Below are positions 25,252 through 35,026 of a stretch of DNA of 64,000 nt, piece after piece. A program made the translations under genes and the position numbers. Each line of letters starts with the position of its first letter. The stretch's first letter is position 1. The notes below the pieces were generated by a model, which ran no database searches, was not told where the DNA came from, and was given only the letters and a program-made list of their open reading frames with translations. Origin of the DNA: Sphingobium sp. MI1205 (GTDB lineage Bacteria > Pseudomonadota > Alphaproteobacteria > Sphingomonadales > Sphingomonadaceae); the NCBI RefSeq assembly GCF_001563285.1, contig NZ_CP005191.1:223489-287488 (forward strand). The letters run 5' to 3'.

Positions 25252-26670
25252 ATGAACGACTGTTGCAACCGCCCCGGGCAGGAAGGATTTGACGTGGCCG
25301 TCATCGGCGCGGGTTCTGCCGGGTTCTCCGCCGCGATCGCCGCTGCCGATCTGGGCGCGAAAGTGGCGCTCGTCGGTCACGGCACGATTGGCGGCACCTG
25401 TGTCAATGTTGGCTGCGTTCCTTCCAAGACGCTGATCCGCGCCGCCGAAGCGGTGCATGGTGGGCTTGCCGCCGCGCGCTTTCCCGGCCTTGGGGGCGCT
25501 GTCCAGATGGATGACTGGTCCGTATTGGCGGCGTCGAAGGACGATCTTGTCACGACGCTGCGCCAAAAAAAATATGTCGATCTGCTGCCCGCCTATGACG
25601 GTGTGAGCTATATCGAGGGCAAGGCACGCTTTGCCGATGGTGCGCTGATTGTCGGCGATGCGCCCATGAAGGTCGGCAAGGTCATATTGGCGATGGGTGC
25701 GCACGCCGCCGTGCCGCCGATTCCGGGGATGGACAGCGTGCCCTACCTAACCAGCACATCGGCGCTGGCGCTGGATCGCTTGCCCAAATCGCTGCTGGTG
25801 ATCGGTGGCGGGGTGATCGGGGTAGAACTGGGACAGATGTTTTCGCGTCTGGGCGTTGATGTCACCATCTGCTGCCGAAGCCGCCTGCTCCCCGAAATGG
25901 ACCCGGAAGTGAGTGCCGCGCTGAAAAACTATTTGGAAGCCGAGGGCGTGCGGGTTTGCGCAGGTGTCGGCTATCAGCGTATCGCCCAAACACAGAGCGG
26001 GGTCGAATTGACCTGCGAGGGGCATTGTGACACCGTCGCGGCGGAACAGGTGCTCATCGCCACCGGACGCCGACCCAATAGCGACGGGCTTGGGCTGGAG
26101 GAGCGCGGCATAGTGCTTGCCCGTAATGGTGGAATCGTCGTCGATGACCACCTCGAAACGTCGGTTCCAGGCATTTACGCGGCGGGCGATGTAACGGGAC
26201 GGGACCAGTTCGTCTACATGGCCGCCTATGGCGCAAAACTGGCCGCGCGCAACGCGGTGACGGGCAACCAATACCGCTACGACAATTCCTCCATGCCATC
26301 CGTCGTCTTCACCGACCCGCAAGTCGCCAGCGCCGGCCTCACTGAAACGACAGCACGGGCGCAAGGCCTGGACATCAAGGTTTCGCTGCTCCCGCTCGAT
26401 GCTGTGCCAAGGGCACTGGCAGCACGCGATACGCGGGGTCTCATCAAACTGATTGCCGACAAGGCGAACGACCGTTTGCTGGGCGGCCAGATCATGGCAC
26501 CCGAAGGCGCGGATTCGATCCAGACACTGGTGCTGGCGATCAAACACGGCATGACCACCCTGGAATTGGGTGCAACGATATTTCCTTACCTGACCACTGT
26601 GGAAGGCCTCAAACTGGCGGCCCAAACGTTTGATAAGGATGTCGCCAAACTGTCTTGCTGCGCCGGGTGA
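25252..26670 (+). CDS. merA: Mercuric reductase MerA
   Basis: 472 aa flavoprotein. FAD motif GAGSAGFSAAIAA, redox CxxxxC in GGTCVNVGCVPSK, NADPH motif VIGGGVIGVELG, and the C-terminal vicinal Cys pair (LSCCAG) that receives Hg(II). It lacks the N-terminal HMA domain found in many MerA proteins, so MerP/MerT deliver to the core directly. Reduces Hg(II) to volatile Hg(0) with NADPH. No merC, merD or merE follows. Confidence 0.96.
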   Translation: MNDCCNRPGQEGFDVAVIGAGSAGFSAAIAAADLGAKVALVGHGTIGGTCVNVGCVPSKTLIRAAEAVHGGLAAARFPGLGGAVQMDDWSVLAASKDDLVTTLRQKKYVDLLPAYDGVSYIEGKARFADGALIVGDAPMKVGKVILAMGAHAAVPPIPGMDSVPYLTSTSALALDRLPKSLLVIGGGVIGVELGQMFSRLGVDVTICCRSRLLPEMDPEVSAALKNYLEAEGVRVCAGVGYQRIAQTQSGVELTCEGHCDTVAAEQVLIATGRRPNSDGLGLEERGIVLARNGGIVVDDHLETSVPGIYAAGDVTGRDQFVYMAAYGAKLAARNAVTGNQYRYDNSSMPSVVFTDPQVASAGLTETTARAQGLDIKVSLLPLDAVPRALAARDTRGLIKLIADKANDRLLGGQIMAPEGADSIQTLVLAIKHGMTTLELGATIFPYLTTVEGLKLAAQTFDKDVAKLSCCAG

Positions 26671-26761
26671 TTGCTCGGGGATCAACCGGCAACGAATGGC
26701 CTCCCTCCAGTGCAAGCCGCTTTGGTGTCAATTTTGTTATTCGCCTCAGCGGGAGAGCAAA

Positions 26762-29344
26762 ATGGCACGACGCCGACTTCTGACCGGAGACGAGCGCCGG
26801 CGCCTGTTCGATCCTCCTGTCCAAGAAACCGCGATCATTGGGCATTATACCCTTTCTGCGGAAGATGTTGAATTGGTTGGGCGCCGCTATGGTCCAGCAA
26901 ATCGCCTCGGTCTGGCTGCACAAATCGCTTTGATGCGACATCCCGGCTTTGGTCTGCAACCCGAGATCGGGCTTCCCGACGTCATTCTTCAGTACCTCGC
27001 GGCACAGTTATTCGTCGATCCTTCCTCCTTCTCTGCATATGGTCAGCGCGCGCAAACCCGTACCGATCATGCCGATCTCGTGGCGCGTTATCTTGGCATA
27101 CGCCCGTTTCGACGCGGCGACCTGGCACTTGCCCTGAATCTTGCCGCGCAAGCCGCCGAGTATACAGACAGAGGTGAACCGATTGTTCGCGCCCTCATGG
27201 TTGGCCTGAAGGGTGAGCGGTTCATTCTTCCGTCAGGCGACACACTGGAACGCGCCGGTCTTGCTGGCCGGGCACGCGCACGCAAAGCTGCCGCAGCCGC
27301 AATCGTCGAAGGCCTCAGCTCTGCTGAACTGACACGGCTAGACGAACTCGTAATCAACAACCCGGATTTCGGCATGACACCGCTGGCGTGGTTGCGTAAT
27401 TTCGAAGAAGCCCCGACTGCGGCCAATATCAATGGCTTGCTTGAGCGCCTGCGCTATGTTCGCGGCATAGGTATCCACCCGGTAGTTGGGGGCGCCATTC
27501 CGGAATTCCGCTTTGCCCAATTTGTCCGCGAGGGCGGCGTGGCACCGGCATTCCTGCTTTCGGATTACAGCGTCAATCGCAGGCGGGCGACGTTGACGGC
27601 CGCAGTGATCGACCTTGAGGCCAGACTTGCCGATGCCGCGATCCAAATGTTTGACCGACTTATCGGCGGCATGTTCACGCGCGCGCGGCGTGGGCGCGAG
27701 CGTCGCTACCAAGATAGTATTCAGTCGGTGGGGCAACTCATGCGGCTGTTTGGCGCCACGATTACAGCACTTGATGAGGCTGTCCAGAATGGCGGCGATC
27801 CGCTCGAATTGATTGACGAAGCGGTGGGCTGGCACCGGCTTGTTGCGGCAAAGGCCCAAGTAGATGCCCTTGCTGATCTTGCCGGCGAGGACGCACTGGT
27901 AACGGCAACCGAGCGTTACGCCACGCTACGGCGTTTCAGCCCGGCATTTCTGGACGCCTTCACCTTCAAGGCGTCTGGAACAGGGACGGCACTGATCAAA
28001 GCCATCGATGTCATTCGCGATGCGAACACACGAAAGTCGCGCGACCTTCCCGATGGCGTTCCACTGCCATTCCCCAATCGGCAGTGGAAGCGTCTCATCA
28101 CCGAAAGCGGCCGTATCGACCGCCGACGTTATGAAATTGCGATCATGGCAACCTTGCGTGATCGTTTGCGCGCCGGTGATGTATGGATCGAGGGAACCCG
28201 CAACTATCAGCGCTTCGATGCCTATTTGCTGGGTCGGCGCGACGCCGCCAAAGTGGCGGATGTGCTTCCGTTCGATTCAAATGCTGCATCCTACCTCGCT
28301 GACCGGGCACGAAATCTTGACTGGCGGCTGCGCCGATTTGCCAAGCAGTTGAAAACAAACAAGCTTGAGGGAGTGTCGCTCGAACGAGACCGGCTCAAGC
28401 TTCAGCAAATGCCGCCTGTCACCCCACCGGAAGCTGAAGCCCTCGATCGCAAGCTCGATACCCTGCTTCCCCGCGTGCGCATCACCGAGCTGCTGCTTGA
28501 AGTCGCCGAACGCACTGGTTTTTTGAACGCATTCCGTGACCTGCGCTCAGGCAAGGAGCACGACAACCCCAGCACGGTACTCGCCGCAATTCTGGCTGAT
28601 GGCACCAACCTCGGGCTGGAGCGGATGGCCAATGCCAGCGAAGGCGTCAGCTATGCCCAACTCGCATGGACCCACAACTGGTATCTTTCACCCGAGAACT
28701 ATCAGGCCGCGCTGGCCATGATCATCTCAGCCCATCACGAATTACCCTTCGCGCGGCATTGGGGCGCTGGCACCAGTTCGTCGTCCGATGGCCAGTTCTT
28801 CCGGTCGGGGCGGAGCCGTTCAGGGGCGGCGGACGTCAATGCCAAATATGGCGCCGAACCTGGCGTGAAAATCTATTCTCACCTTTCCGATCACTTCGCA
28901 TCATTCGGATCACGGATCATGTCCGCGACGGCAGGTGAAGCGCCTTACGTGCTCGACGGGCTTGTCCTGGGCGCCGGCAACCTTCCGTTGCATGAGCACT
29001 ATACCGATACCGGCGGCGCCACCGATCATGTTTTCGCACTCTGCCACCTACTCGGGTTCCGCTTCGCGCCCCGGCTGCGCGATATTGGCGACCGCAAGCT
29101 GGGTTCGATCGCTGCGCCATCGACATACAAGGGCATCGAAAATCTGATGGGCCGCACCATCAAAACGGCAGCGATCGAGGCCGATTGGGATGACATCGTC
29201 AGGATTGTCGCCTCAATCAAGGATGGCACGGTGGCGCCGTCAGTAATCTTGCGAAAACTTGCCGCCTACAAACGCCAGAACAGGCTGGATTTTGCATTGG
29301 CTGAACTGGGCCGTATCGAGCGCACTTTGTTCACGCTCGATTGA
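26762..29344 (+). pseudogene. tnpA: Tn3-family TnpA transposase of the mer transposon, C-terminus lost
   Basis: From ATG 26762 the protein starts MARRRLLTGDERRRLFD and runs 860 residues of the TnpA family, including the DDE core, but stops after IERTLFTLD at 29344, where a different Tn3-family terminal repeat begins. About 130 C-terminal residues (compare the intact relative at 30765) are missing. It is a different lineage from the other two tnpA copies. With tnpR (23250) it brackets merRTPA, so a Tn3-type mer transposon existed here and is now broken. Confidence 0.9.
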
Positions 29345-29366
29345 GGGCGTAGCGTGGAAAGTACGC
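29345..29366 (+). repeat. Outer part of a Tn3-family terminal repeat split by IS1111-type element
   Basis: AGGGCGTAGCGTGGAAAGTACGC-like sequence matches the outer part of the repeat at 14454-14477, while its inner part (AACGCTAAG, about 30735-30744) is found on the far side of the IS. So the insertion is inside the terminal repeat of the transposon whose tnpA is at 30765. Confidence 0.6.
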
Positions 29367-29370
29367 CAGA

Positions 29371-30735
29371 CGATGGAGTGGATGGCTCCCGCTCACCGGC
29401 TGAGGCAGACTGCCTCGGCTGAAGAGCGAGGAGACGGACGATGAGTGAGATTGTCACGATTGGGCTGGATATCGCGAAGTCGGTGTTCCAGGTCCATGGT
29501 GTAGACGCTGCGGGTCAGGTGGTTGTGACCCGGCAATTGAAGCGCGGACAGATGTTGAAGTTTTTCGCGGCATTGCCTCCGGTTCTGATCGGGATCGAAG
29601 CCTGCGGAACGGCGCATCACTGGGGTCGGCAGCTCCAGAACCTGGGCCACGACGTAAAACTCATCCCGCCGATCTACGTGAAACCTTACGTCAAGCGGCA
29701 GAAGAACGATGCCGCCGATGCCGAAGCGATTTGCGAGGCGGTGACGCGGCCGACAATGCGGTTCGTCGAAATCAAGTCAGTTGACCAGCAGGCTGGCGGC
29801 GTGCTGCACAAAACGCGGGCACTGCTGATCAAGCAGCGGACGATGATGTTCAATGCCGTGCGCAGCCATCTGGCCGAATTCGGTCTTGTGACGGGTACCG
29901 GCGTGGCGCAGGTGGTGCGCATGGTCGATCGGCTTGCGAAAGGGGACGAACTCGATCTTCCGGAACTGGCGCGCGAGACACTCGGCGTCTTAGCGCGCCA
30001 CATTCAAGAACTGCAGGACAAGCTCACCGGGATCGATAAGCAGTTGACCCGCTGGCATTATCGCAACGACGTCAGCAACATCCTTGAAACCATCCCCGGC
30101 GTTGGTGTGATCACCGCCTCGGCGCTCGCGTCGATGGTGACCAACGCGCAGAGCTTCAGGTCGGCCCGCCATTTCGCCGCCTGGCTTGGACTCGTGCCCC
30201 GGCAAAACTCGTCAGGTGGCAAGACCCGCCTGGGCAAGATTACCAAGGGCGGCAATCGCTACCTGCGACAATTGCTGGTCGTCGGTGCGACTTCAGTGCT
30301 GCGGCATGTCCGGGCGGGCAGCGTCAAAGGCTTTGAATGGGCCAAAGCCTTGCTTGATCGCCGTCCGCCCAAGGTCGTGGCCGTTGCTCTGGCCAACAAG
30401 ATGGCGCGTATTGCATGGGTGGTGATGACGCGCGGCGTCGAGTATGAAAGAAAGGAATTGGCGATCGCAGCCTGATTGGCAGGCGATGGCAAAACAAGGT
30501 TGAGGTGTGAAGACCGACTGAAGGCAAGCCATTCGATCCACCGAGCTTCGGCAAACCTGCTTAGCGTACAGGACTTCGAGTCCGCGTAAACGATGAGGAG
30601 GCCAGGGCTGGCGGAATCCTTCAAGGCCAGCAGCCGTATAAAGGCTGCACATAAAGGCCGGACACGCGACTGCACTCGATATGGCATGTCAGAACGTCAG
30701 AAAATCGCACCGCAACGCGGGAGCCATCCACACGC
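29371..30735 (+). mobile_element. IS110-family element, IS1111 group
   Basis: The element has one transposase gene and subterminal inverted repeats GTGGATGGCTCCCGC (29378-29392) and its complement GCGGGAGCCATCCAC (30717-30731), a few bp inside the ends, as in IS1111 members. The stretch 30476-30716 is the non-coding 3' region, where members carry the guide/bridge RNA or end-recognition sequence. Exact ends are uncertain by a few bp. Confidence 0.8.
29441..30475 (+). CDS. IS110/IS1111-family transposase
   Basis: 344 aa. DEDD catalytic domain (IVTIGLDIAKSVFQVHGVD at the N-terminus; KNDAADAEAICEAV near 85) and C-terminal Transposase_20 domain (LETIPGVGVITASALASMV, AAWLGLVPRQNSSGGK). These enzymes use a Ruv C-like domain with a C-terminal Ser. 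IS1111 relatives such as IS4321/IS5075 insert in Tn21-family terminal repeats, matching the site here. Confidence 0.93.
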   Translation: MSEIVTIGLDIAKSVFQVHGVDAAGQVVVTRQLKRGQMLKFFAALPPVLIGIEACGTAHHWGRQLQNLGHDVKLIPPIYVKPYVKRQKNDAADAEAICEAVTRPTMRFVEIKSVDQQAGGVLHKTRALLIKQRTMMFNAVRSHLAEFGLVTGTGVAQVVRMVDRLAKGDELDLPELARETLGVLARHIQELQDKLTGIDKQLTRWHYRNDVSNILETIPGVGVITASALASMVTNAQSFRSARHFAAWLGLVPRQNSSGGKTRLGKITKGGNRYLRQLLVVGATSVLRHVRAGSVKGFEWAKALLDRRPPKVVAVALANKMARIAWVVMTRGVEYERKELAIAA

Positions 30736-30764
30736 AACGCTAAGGACGAACAGTCAGGGAACGC

Positions 30765-33734
30765 TTAGGCGACGCGGCTATCCGGCGGCAGATTGAGGGC
30801 CTTGCGGCCATTGGAAGCAGCGGCTCTATCCCAGAGGAAATCGCCGGAGAAAGCAATATGCTCCCAGCCAACAGGGGAGGTATGGGCAAGCAGATCATCA
30901 GGCACCGCGACCGATGTTGACCGGAGATGTTGGGCAGCGGCATCCATGTAGATCGTGTTCCAATAGACGATCGCGGCGATGACCAGGTTGAGGCCGGATG
31001 CGCGATATTTCTGTGCCTCATGACTGCGGTCGATGATCCGACCCTGGCGGAATGTGTAGATCGCCTGCGTCAGGGCATGGCGCTGCTCGCTGTTGTTGAG
31101 GCCGGCATGGCATCGCCGGCGTAGATCGGGATTTTCCAGCCAATCCAGCATGAACAGCGTCCGCTCGATTTTGCCGATTTCCTGTAGCGCGACGTCGAGC
31201 TGGTTCTGCCGCTCATAGGCGGCGAGCTTTCGCAGCATGACCGACGGCGCCACGTGTCCGGCCTTGATCGACCCTACGAGGCGCAGCACGTCGTCCCATT
31301 GCTCAGCGATGATGTCGGACCGGATGCGCTTTCCCAATAGCGGGGTGAGGGACGGATAAGCTGCAACCGGCGCGATCGTCGCGAGCCGTCGGTCGGGAAA
31401 GTCGCGCAGGCGCGGGCAGAAGCGAAATCCAAGCATGGCGCACAGGGCAAAGACATGATCGGTCGCCCCGCCCGTGTCGGTGTAATGCTCGGCGATTTTC
31501 AGATCGGTGCCGTGGCTGGTGAGGCCGTCGAGGACATAGGGCGCCTCATGCGTCGCCGCTGAGATCACGTTGACGTGGTAAGGCGCGCGCTGATCGGAAT
31601 TATGGGTGTAGAAGCTGAAGCCATGATCGACGCCATAGCGGGCGTTGATGTCGCCCCCCGATGCGCCGCGCTTCGCGCCCCTGAAGAACTGGCCATCGGA
31701 ACTGGACGTGGTGCCATCGCCCCAGACCCGCGAGAATGGCAGGCGGTGGTGCGCATTGATGAGGACGGCGAGCGCCGCGCGGTAGCTGTCGTCGCGGATA
31801 TAGGCGTCATGGGTCCACAGGAGCTGATCGCGCGTGACGCCCTGGCTCGCCGCCGCCATGCGCGACAGGCCGAGATTGGTCGCATCGGCGAGGATCGTGG
31901 CGAGCAGCGCGTTTTCATTGGGACACGGCTCGCCGGTGCGCAGGTTGGTGAACGCCGCAAGAAAGCCGGTTTCCCGCGCCACCTCATGCAGCAGCTCGGT
32001 GATGCGGATACGTGGCATCATGGCATCGAGCCGGTCGGCCAGCGCTTCGGCGTCGGGCGTCGCGATCGCGCGTACCGGCGATATCTGGAGGCGGGCGTCG
32101 CGGTATCGCACACCCTCCAGAGCGTCGCGCTTCAGGCGCTGGGCAAATTTCTTCAGCCGCCAGTCCAGTTCGCGGCCCCGCTGTTCGAGCCATTCGCCGG
32201 CTGTGGGTGGCAGGCCAAGAGCCGACACGATCGGCTTCGCCTTCGGTACGCTCAGCAGGTAGCTGTCGAACCGGCGGTATCCCGCCGATCGCTCCACCCA
32301 GACATCCCCGGAACGCAGCTTGTTGCGAAGATGCGCGATCGTCGCGATTTCCCAGAGCCGCCGGTTGATCTTGCCGTCATCGCCCACAACGATTTTCCGC
32401 CATTCCTTGCGGAAAGGCATCGGAGCGTCGGAGGGCAGATCGCGCTTGCCCGACTTGTTGAGGGTGCGCAGTATTTCAATGGCGGCGATCGTTTTCGCGC
32501 TGCCCTTTCCGGCCCTGAACTGGAGCGCTTCAAGCAGGTCGGGGGCGAACTTGCGCAACGTCGCATAGCGATCGGCCGCGACCGTCAGTGGGTCGAGGCT
32601 GGCGGTTTCCGCGATCGTCGCCACTTCCGGCCTGGCCCTCAGGAGGGTGTTCCACCCGACCGAGGCGTCCAGGGCCTCTATAGGGTCTTCGCCGGTATCG
32701 ACCGCATCGGTGAGCGTGTCGATCGTCCTGCGAAAGATCAGCATCAGTCGCGCCACGTTCTTCGACGTGGTGGCATAGTTGCGCGTTTGGGCGTTCTTCG
32801 CGCGGGTGAAGATGCTGCCGATCAGCTTGTCCGCCATCTCTAGGGCGCTGTCGGTCAGCCGTTCTTCAAGATCGAGCAGGAAGGCAACCAGCGTGGCGCG
32901 CCGCCGGGAGGGAATATATCGCTCGGTCATATAGGCAGGCGAAGCGCGGCCTTCCGTGACATATTGCCGAAGTCGGTCCGCATGGATGCGACCAGCCACC
33001 TCCCGGGAGATGCCGATCTTTCGCACTTGCCGCAAGCGGTCGAGAATCTGGCGGATATGATCGGGCTTGGCAGCGACAGGGATGGTCTTGAGGAATGCGA
33101 GCTGGCTCATGCCGCCGGCGTCGTCAAAGAGCTGGTCAAGGGCTTGGACCTGTTCAGTGCTGAGATCGGCAATCAGGGCGTAGGCAGCCTGCTTGCGGGC
33201 ACGCGCACGCCCCGCGCTGCTGGCGCGCTCGATGGTGGAGATGGACGGTAGCAGAATCCGGGCCTCGCGAAGGGCGGTGACGACGCCGCTTGCGATCGTC
33301 ATCCCCTTGTCGGTTGCCCATGCCGTTTTCGCGGCCGCTTCTATCATAAAGGGGATATCGGCGCGGGTCGGCCCCCGAAGGCCTAGGCGCGCCGCCAGCT
33401 CGCGGGCATGGTCCGTCATCGTTTGATCCCGTGCGGCATAGTCGGCCAGATCAGTTACGCGCAGGCCAAGCTGCTCCGCGACGAAAGCGGCGAGATCATG
33501 GGGTATCGCTCCCCTGTCGCGTATCAATTGCGCGAGGGCGATGCCCGGATGCCGCAAAAGGGCGAGCTGCAGCGCGACGCCCAACCGGTTCCGTCGCTCC
33601 CGCCGCGCGCCGATGATCTCAATGTCCGCAGGCTCGAAGGTATAGAGCCGGGCCAGATGGTCACGATCGGTCGGGATCGCGAGGATCTGGCCGCGCTCGC
33701 TTTCGGTCAAGAGTTGATGCTTGCGCTTTGTCAT
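30765..33734 (-). CDS. tnpA: Tn3-family transposase TnpA, intact
   Basis: 989 aa from ATG 33734 (MTKRKHQLLTESERGQIL). DUF4158 N-terminal domain followed by the DDE_Tnp_Tn3 core with the Asp of GDGTTSSSDGQFFR and the EHYTDTGGATDHVFALCA block; ends NLPPDSRVA. Upstream is a res-like region and a divergent truncated tnpR. It looks complete, but its terminal repeat is split by the IS1111-type element and the other transposon end is missing, so self-transposition is doubtful. Confidence 0.93.
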   Translation of the reverse strand: MTKRKHQLLTESERGQILAIPTDRDHLARLYTFEPADIEIIGARRERRNRLGVALQLALLRHPGIALAQLIRDRGAIPHDLAAFVAEQLGLRVTDLADYAARDQTMTDHARELAARLGLRGPTRADIPFMIEAAAKTAWATDKGMTIASGVVTALREARILLPSISTIERASSAGRARARKQAAYALIADLSTEQVQALDQLFDDAGGMSQLAFLKTIPVAAKPDHIRQILDRLRQVRKIGISREVAGRIHADRLRQYVTEGRASPAYMTERYIPSRRRATLVAFLLDLEERLTDSALEMADKLIGSIFTRAKNAQTRNYATTSKNVARLMLIFRRTIDTLTDAVDTGEDPIEALDASVGWNTLLRARPEVATIAETASLDPLTVAADRYATLRKFAPDLLEALQFRAGKGSAKTIAAIEILRTLNKSGKRDLPSDAPMPFRKEWRKIVVGDDGKINRRLWEIATIAHLRNKLRSGDVWVERSAGYRRFDSYLLSVPKAKPIVSALGLPPTAGEWLEQRGRELDWRLKKFAQRLKRDALEGVRYRDARLQISPVRAIATPDAEALADRLDAMMPRIRITELLHEVARETGFLAAFTNLRTGEPCPNENALLATILADATNLGLSRMAAASQGVTRDQLLWTHDAYIRDDSYRAALAVLINAHHRLPFSRVWGDGTTSSSDGQFFRGAKRGASGGDINARYGVDHGFSFYTHNSDQRAPYHVNVISAATHEAPYVLDGLTSHGTDLKIAEHYTDTGGATDHVFALCAMLGFRFCPRLRDFPDRRLATIAPVAAYPSLTPLLGKRIRSDIIAEQWDDVLRLVGSIKAGHVAPSVMLRKLAAYERQNQLDVALQEIGKIERTLFMLDWLENPDLRRRCHAGLNNSEQRHALTQAIYTFRQGRIIDRSHEAQKYRASGLNLVIAAIVYWNTIYMDAAAQHLRSTSVAVPDDLLAHTSPVGWEHIAFSGDFLWDRAAASNGRKALNLPPDSRVA

Positions 33735-33874
33735 GCCGATTCCTGTCCACAAAAGGTCAATTGCGACTATGGACAGGCATGAGTAAAGAGACATAGTATG
33801 TGGACGGATATGGGTGGGGTGAAGCGGTCGCGCTTCAGAGCGTCCACAGAACGACCGTTTGGGAGACGCACGGG
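33735..33874. other. res: Probable res site between divergent tnpA and tnpR
   Basis: 140 bp with inverted copies of TGTCC/GGACA: CCTGTCCAC at about 33742, ATGGACAG at about 33770, GTGGACGG at about 33799 and CGTCCACAG at about 33841. Paired, spaced half-sites between divergent tnpA and tnpR are the normal res layout. Confidence 0.55.
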
Positions 33875-34146
33875 ATGGGCGATATTCTGGGTTATGCCCG
33901 CGTCAGCACCGGCGATCAGGACGTGGCTGGACAGACCATGCGTCTGGAGGAGGCCGGCGCGATCAAGGTGTTCACCGACGTCATGTCGGGCAAGAGCATG
34001 GAGCGGCCCGGTCTGGCCGAACTGATCGCCTATGCCCGCAAGGGCGACACGCTGGCGGTGGTCCGCCTCGATCGGCTTGGGCGCTCGCTCGCCGAATTGC
34101 TCACCACGGTCGAGACGCTACGCGGCCAGGGCATCGCGCTCCTGAG
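33875..34146 (+). pseudogene. tnpR: Resolvase TnpR, C-terminus cut by IS6100 copy 2
   Basis: The N-terminal 91 residues of a serine resolvase: MGDILGYARVSTGDQDVAGQ with the catalytic Ser, MSGKSMERPGL, and VVRLDRLGRSLAELL. IS6100 begins at 34147, removing the HTH. Inactive as it stands. Confidence 0.9.
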
Positions 34147-35026
34147 GGCTCTGTTGCAAAAATCGTGAAGCTTGAGCATGCTTGGCGGAGATTGGACGGA
34201 CGGAACGATGACGGATTTCAAGTGGCGCCATTTCCAGGGTGATGTGATCCTGTGGGCGGTGCGCTGGTATTGTCGCTATCCGATCAGCTATCGCGACCTT
34301 GAGGAAATGCTGGCGGAACGCGGCATTTCGGTCGACCATACGACGATCTATCGCTGGGTCCAGTGCTACGCCCCGGAGATGGAGAAGCGGCTGCGCTGGT
34401 TCTGGCGGCGTGGCTTTGATCCGAGCTGGCGCCTGGATGAAACCTACGTCAAGGTGCGGGGCAAGTGGACCTACCTGTACCGGGCAGTCGACAAGCGGGG
34501 CGACACGATCGATTTCTACCTGTCGCCGACCCGCAGCGCCAAGGCAGCGAAGCGGTTCCTGGGCAAGGCCCTGCGAGGCCTGAAGCACTGGGAAAAGCCT
34601 GCCACGCTCAATACCGACAAAGCGCCGAGCTATGGTGCAGCGATCACCGAATTGAAGCGCGAAGGAAAGCTGGACCGGGAGACGGCCCACCGGCAGGTGA
34701 AGTATCTCAATAACGTGATCGAGGCCGATCACGGAAAGCTCAAGATACTGATCAAGCCGGTGCGCGGTTTCAAATCGATCCCCACGGCCTATGCCACGAT
34801 CAAGGGATTCGAAGTCATGCGAGCCCTGCGCAAAGGACAGGCTCGCCCCTGGTGCCTGCAGCCCGGCATCAGGGGCGAGGTGCGCCTTGTGGAGAGAGCT
34901 TTTGGCATTGGGCCCTCGGCGCTGACGGAGGCCATGGGCATGCTCAACCACCATTTCGCAGCAGCCGCCTGATCGGCGCAGAGCGACAGCCTACCTCTGA
35001 CTGCCGCCAATCTTTGCAACAGAGCC
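34147..35026 (+). mobile_element. IS6100: IS6100, copy 2
   Basis: 880 bp with the same 14-bp terminal repeats as copy 1 and in opposite orientation. Flanks differ (CTCCTGAG left, GTTGGGAT right), so there is no target duplication. It joins a tnpR remnant to a dehydrogenase remnant and forms the left boundary of the lin module. Confidence 0.97.
34172..34972 (+). CDS. tnpA: IS6100 transposase
   Basis: 266 aa (254 aa from the ATG at 34208), identical in protein sequence to copies 1 and 3. DDE residues in RLDETYVKV, LNTDKAPSY and NVIEADHGKLK. Confidence 0.97.
   Translation: MSMLGGDWTDGTMTDFKWRHFQGDVILWAVRWYCRYPISYRDLEEMLAERGISVDHTTIYRWVQCYAPEMEKRLRWFWRRGFDPSWRLDETYVKVRGKWTYLYRAVDKRGDTIDFYLSPTRSAKAAKRFLGKALRGLKHWEKPATLNTDKAPSYGAAITELKREGKLDRETAHRQVKYLNNVIEADHGKLKILIKPVRGFKSIPTAYATIKGFEVMRALRKGQARPWCLQPGIRGEVRLVERAFGIGPSALTEAMGMLNHHFAAAA

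Noticed and set aside
31575..32843. A 422-codon plus-strand open frame inside the tnpA gene
   Set aside because: It is antisense to the DDE core of the transposase and its composition is that of a shadow frame.
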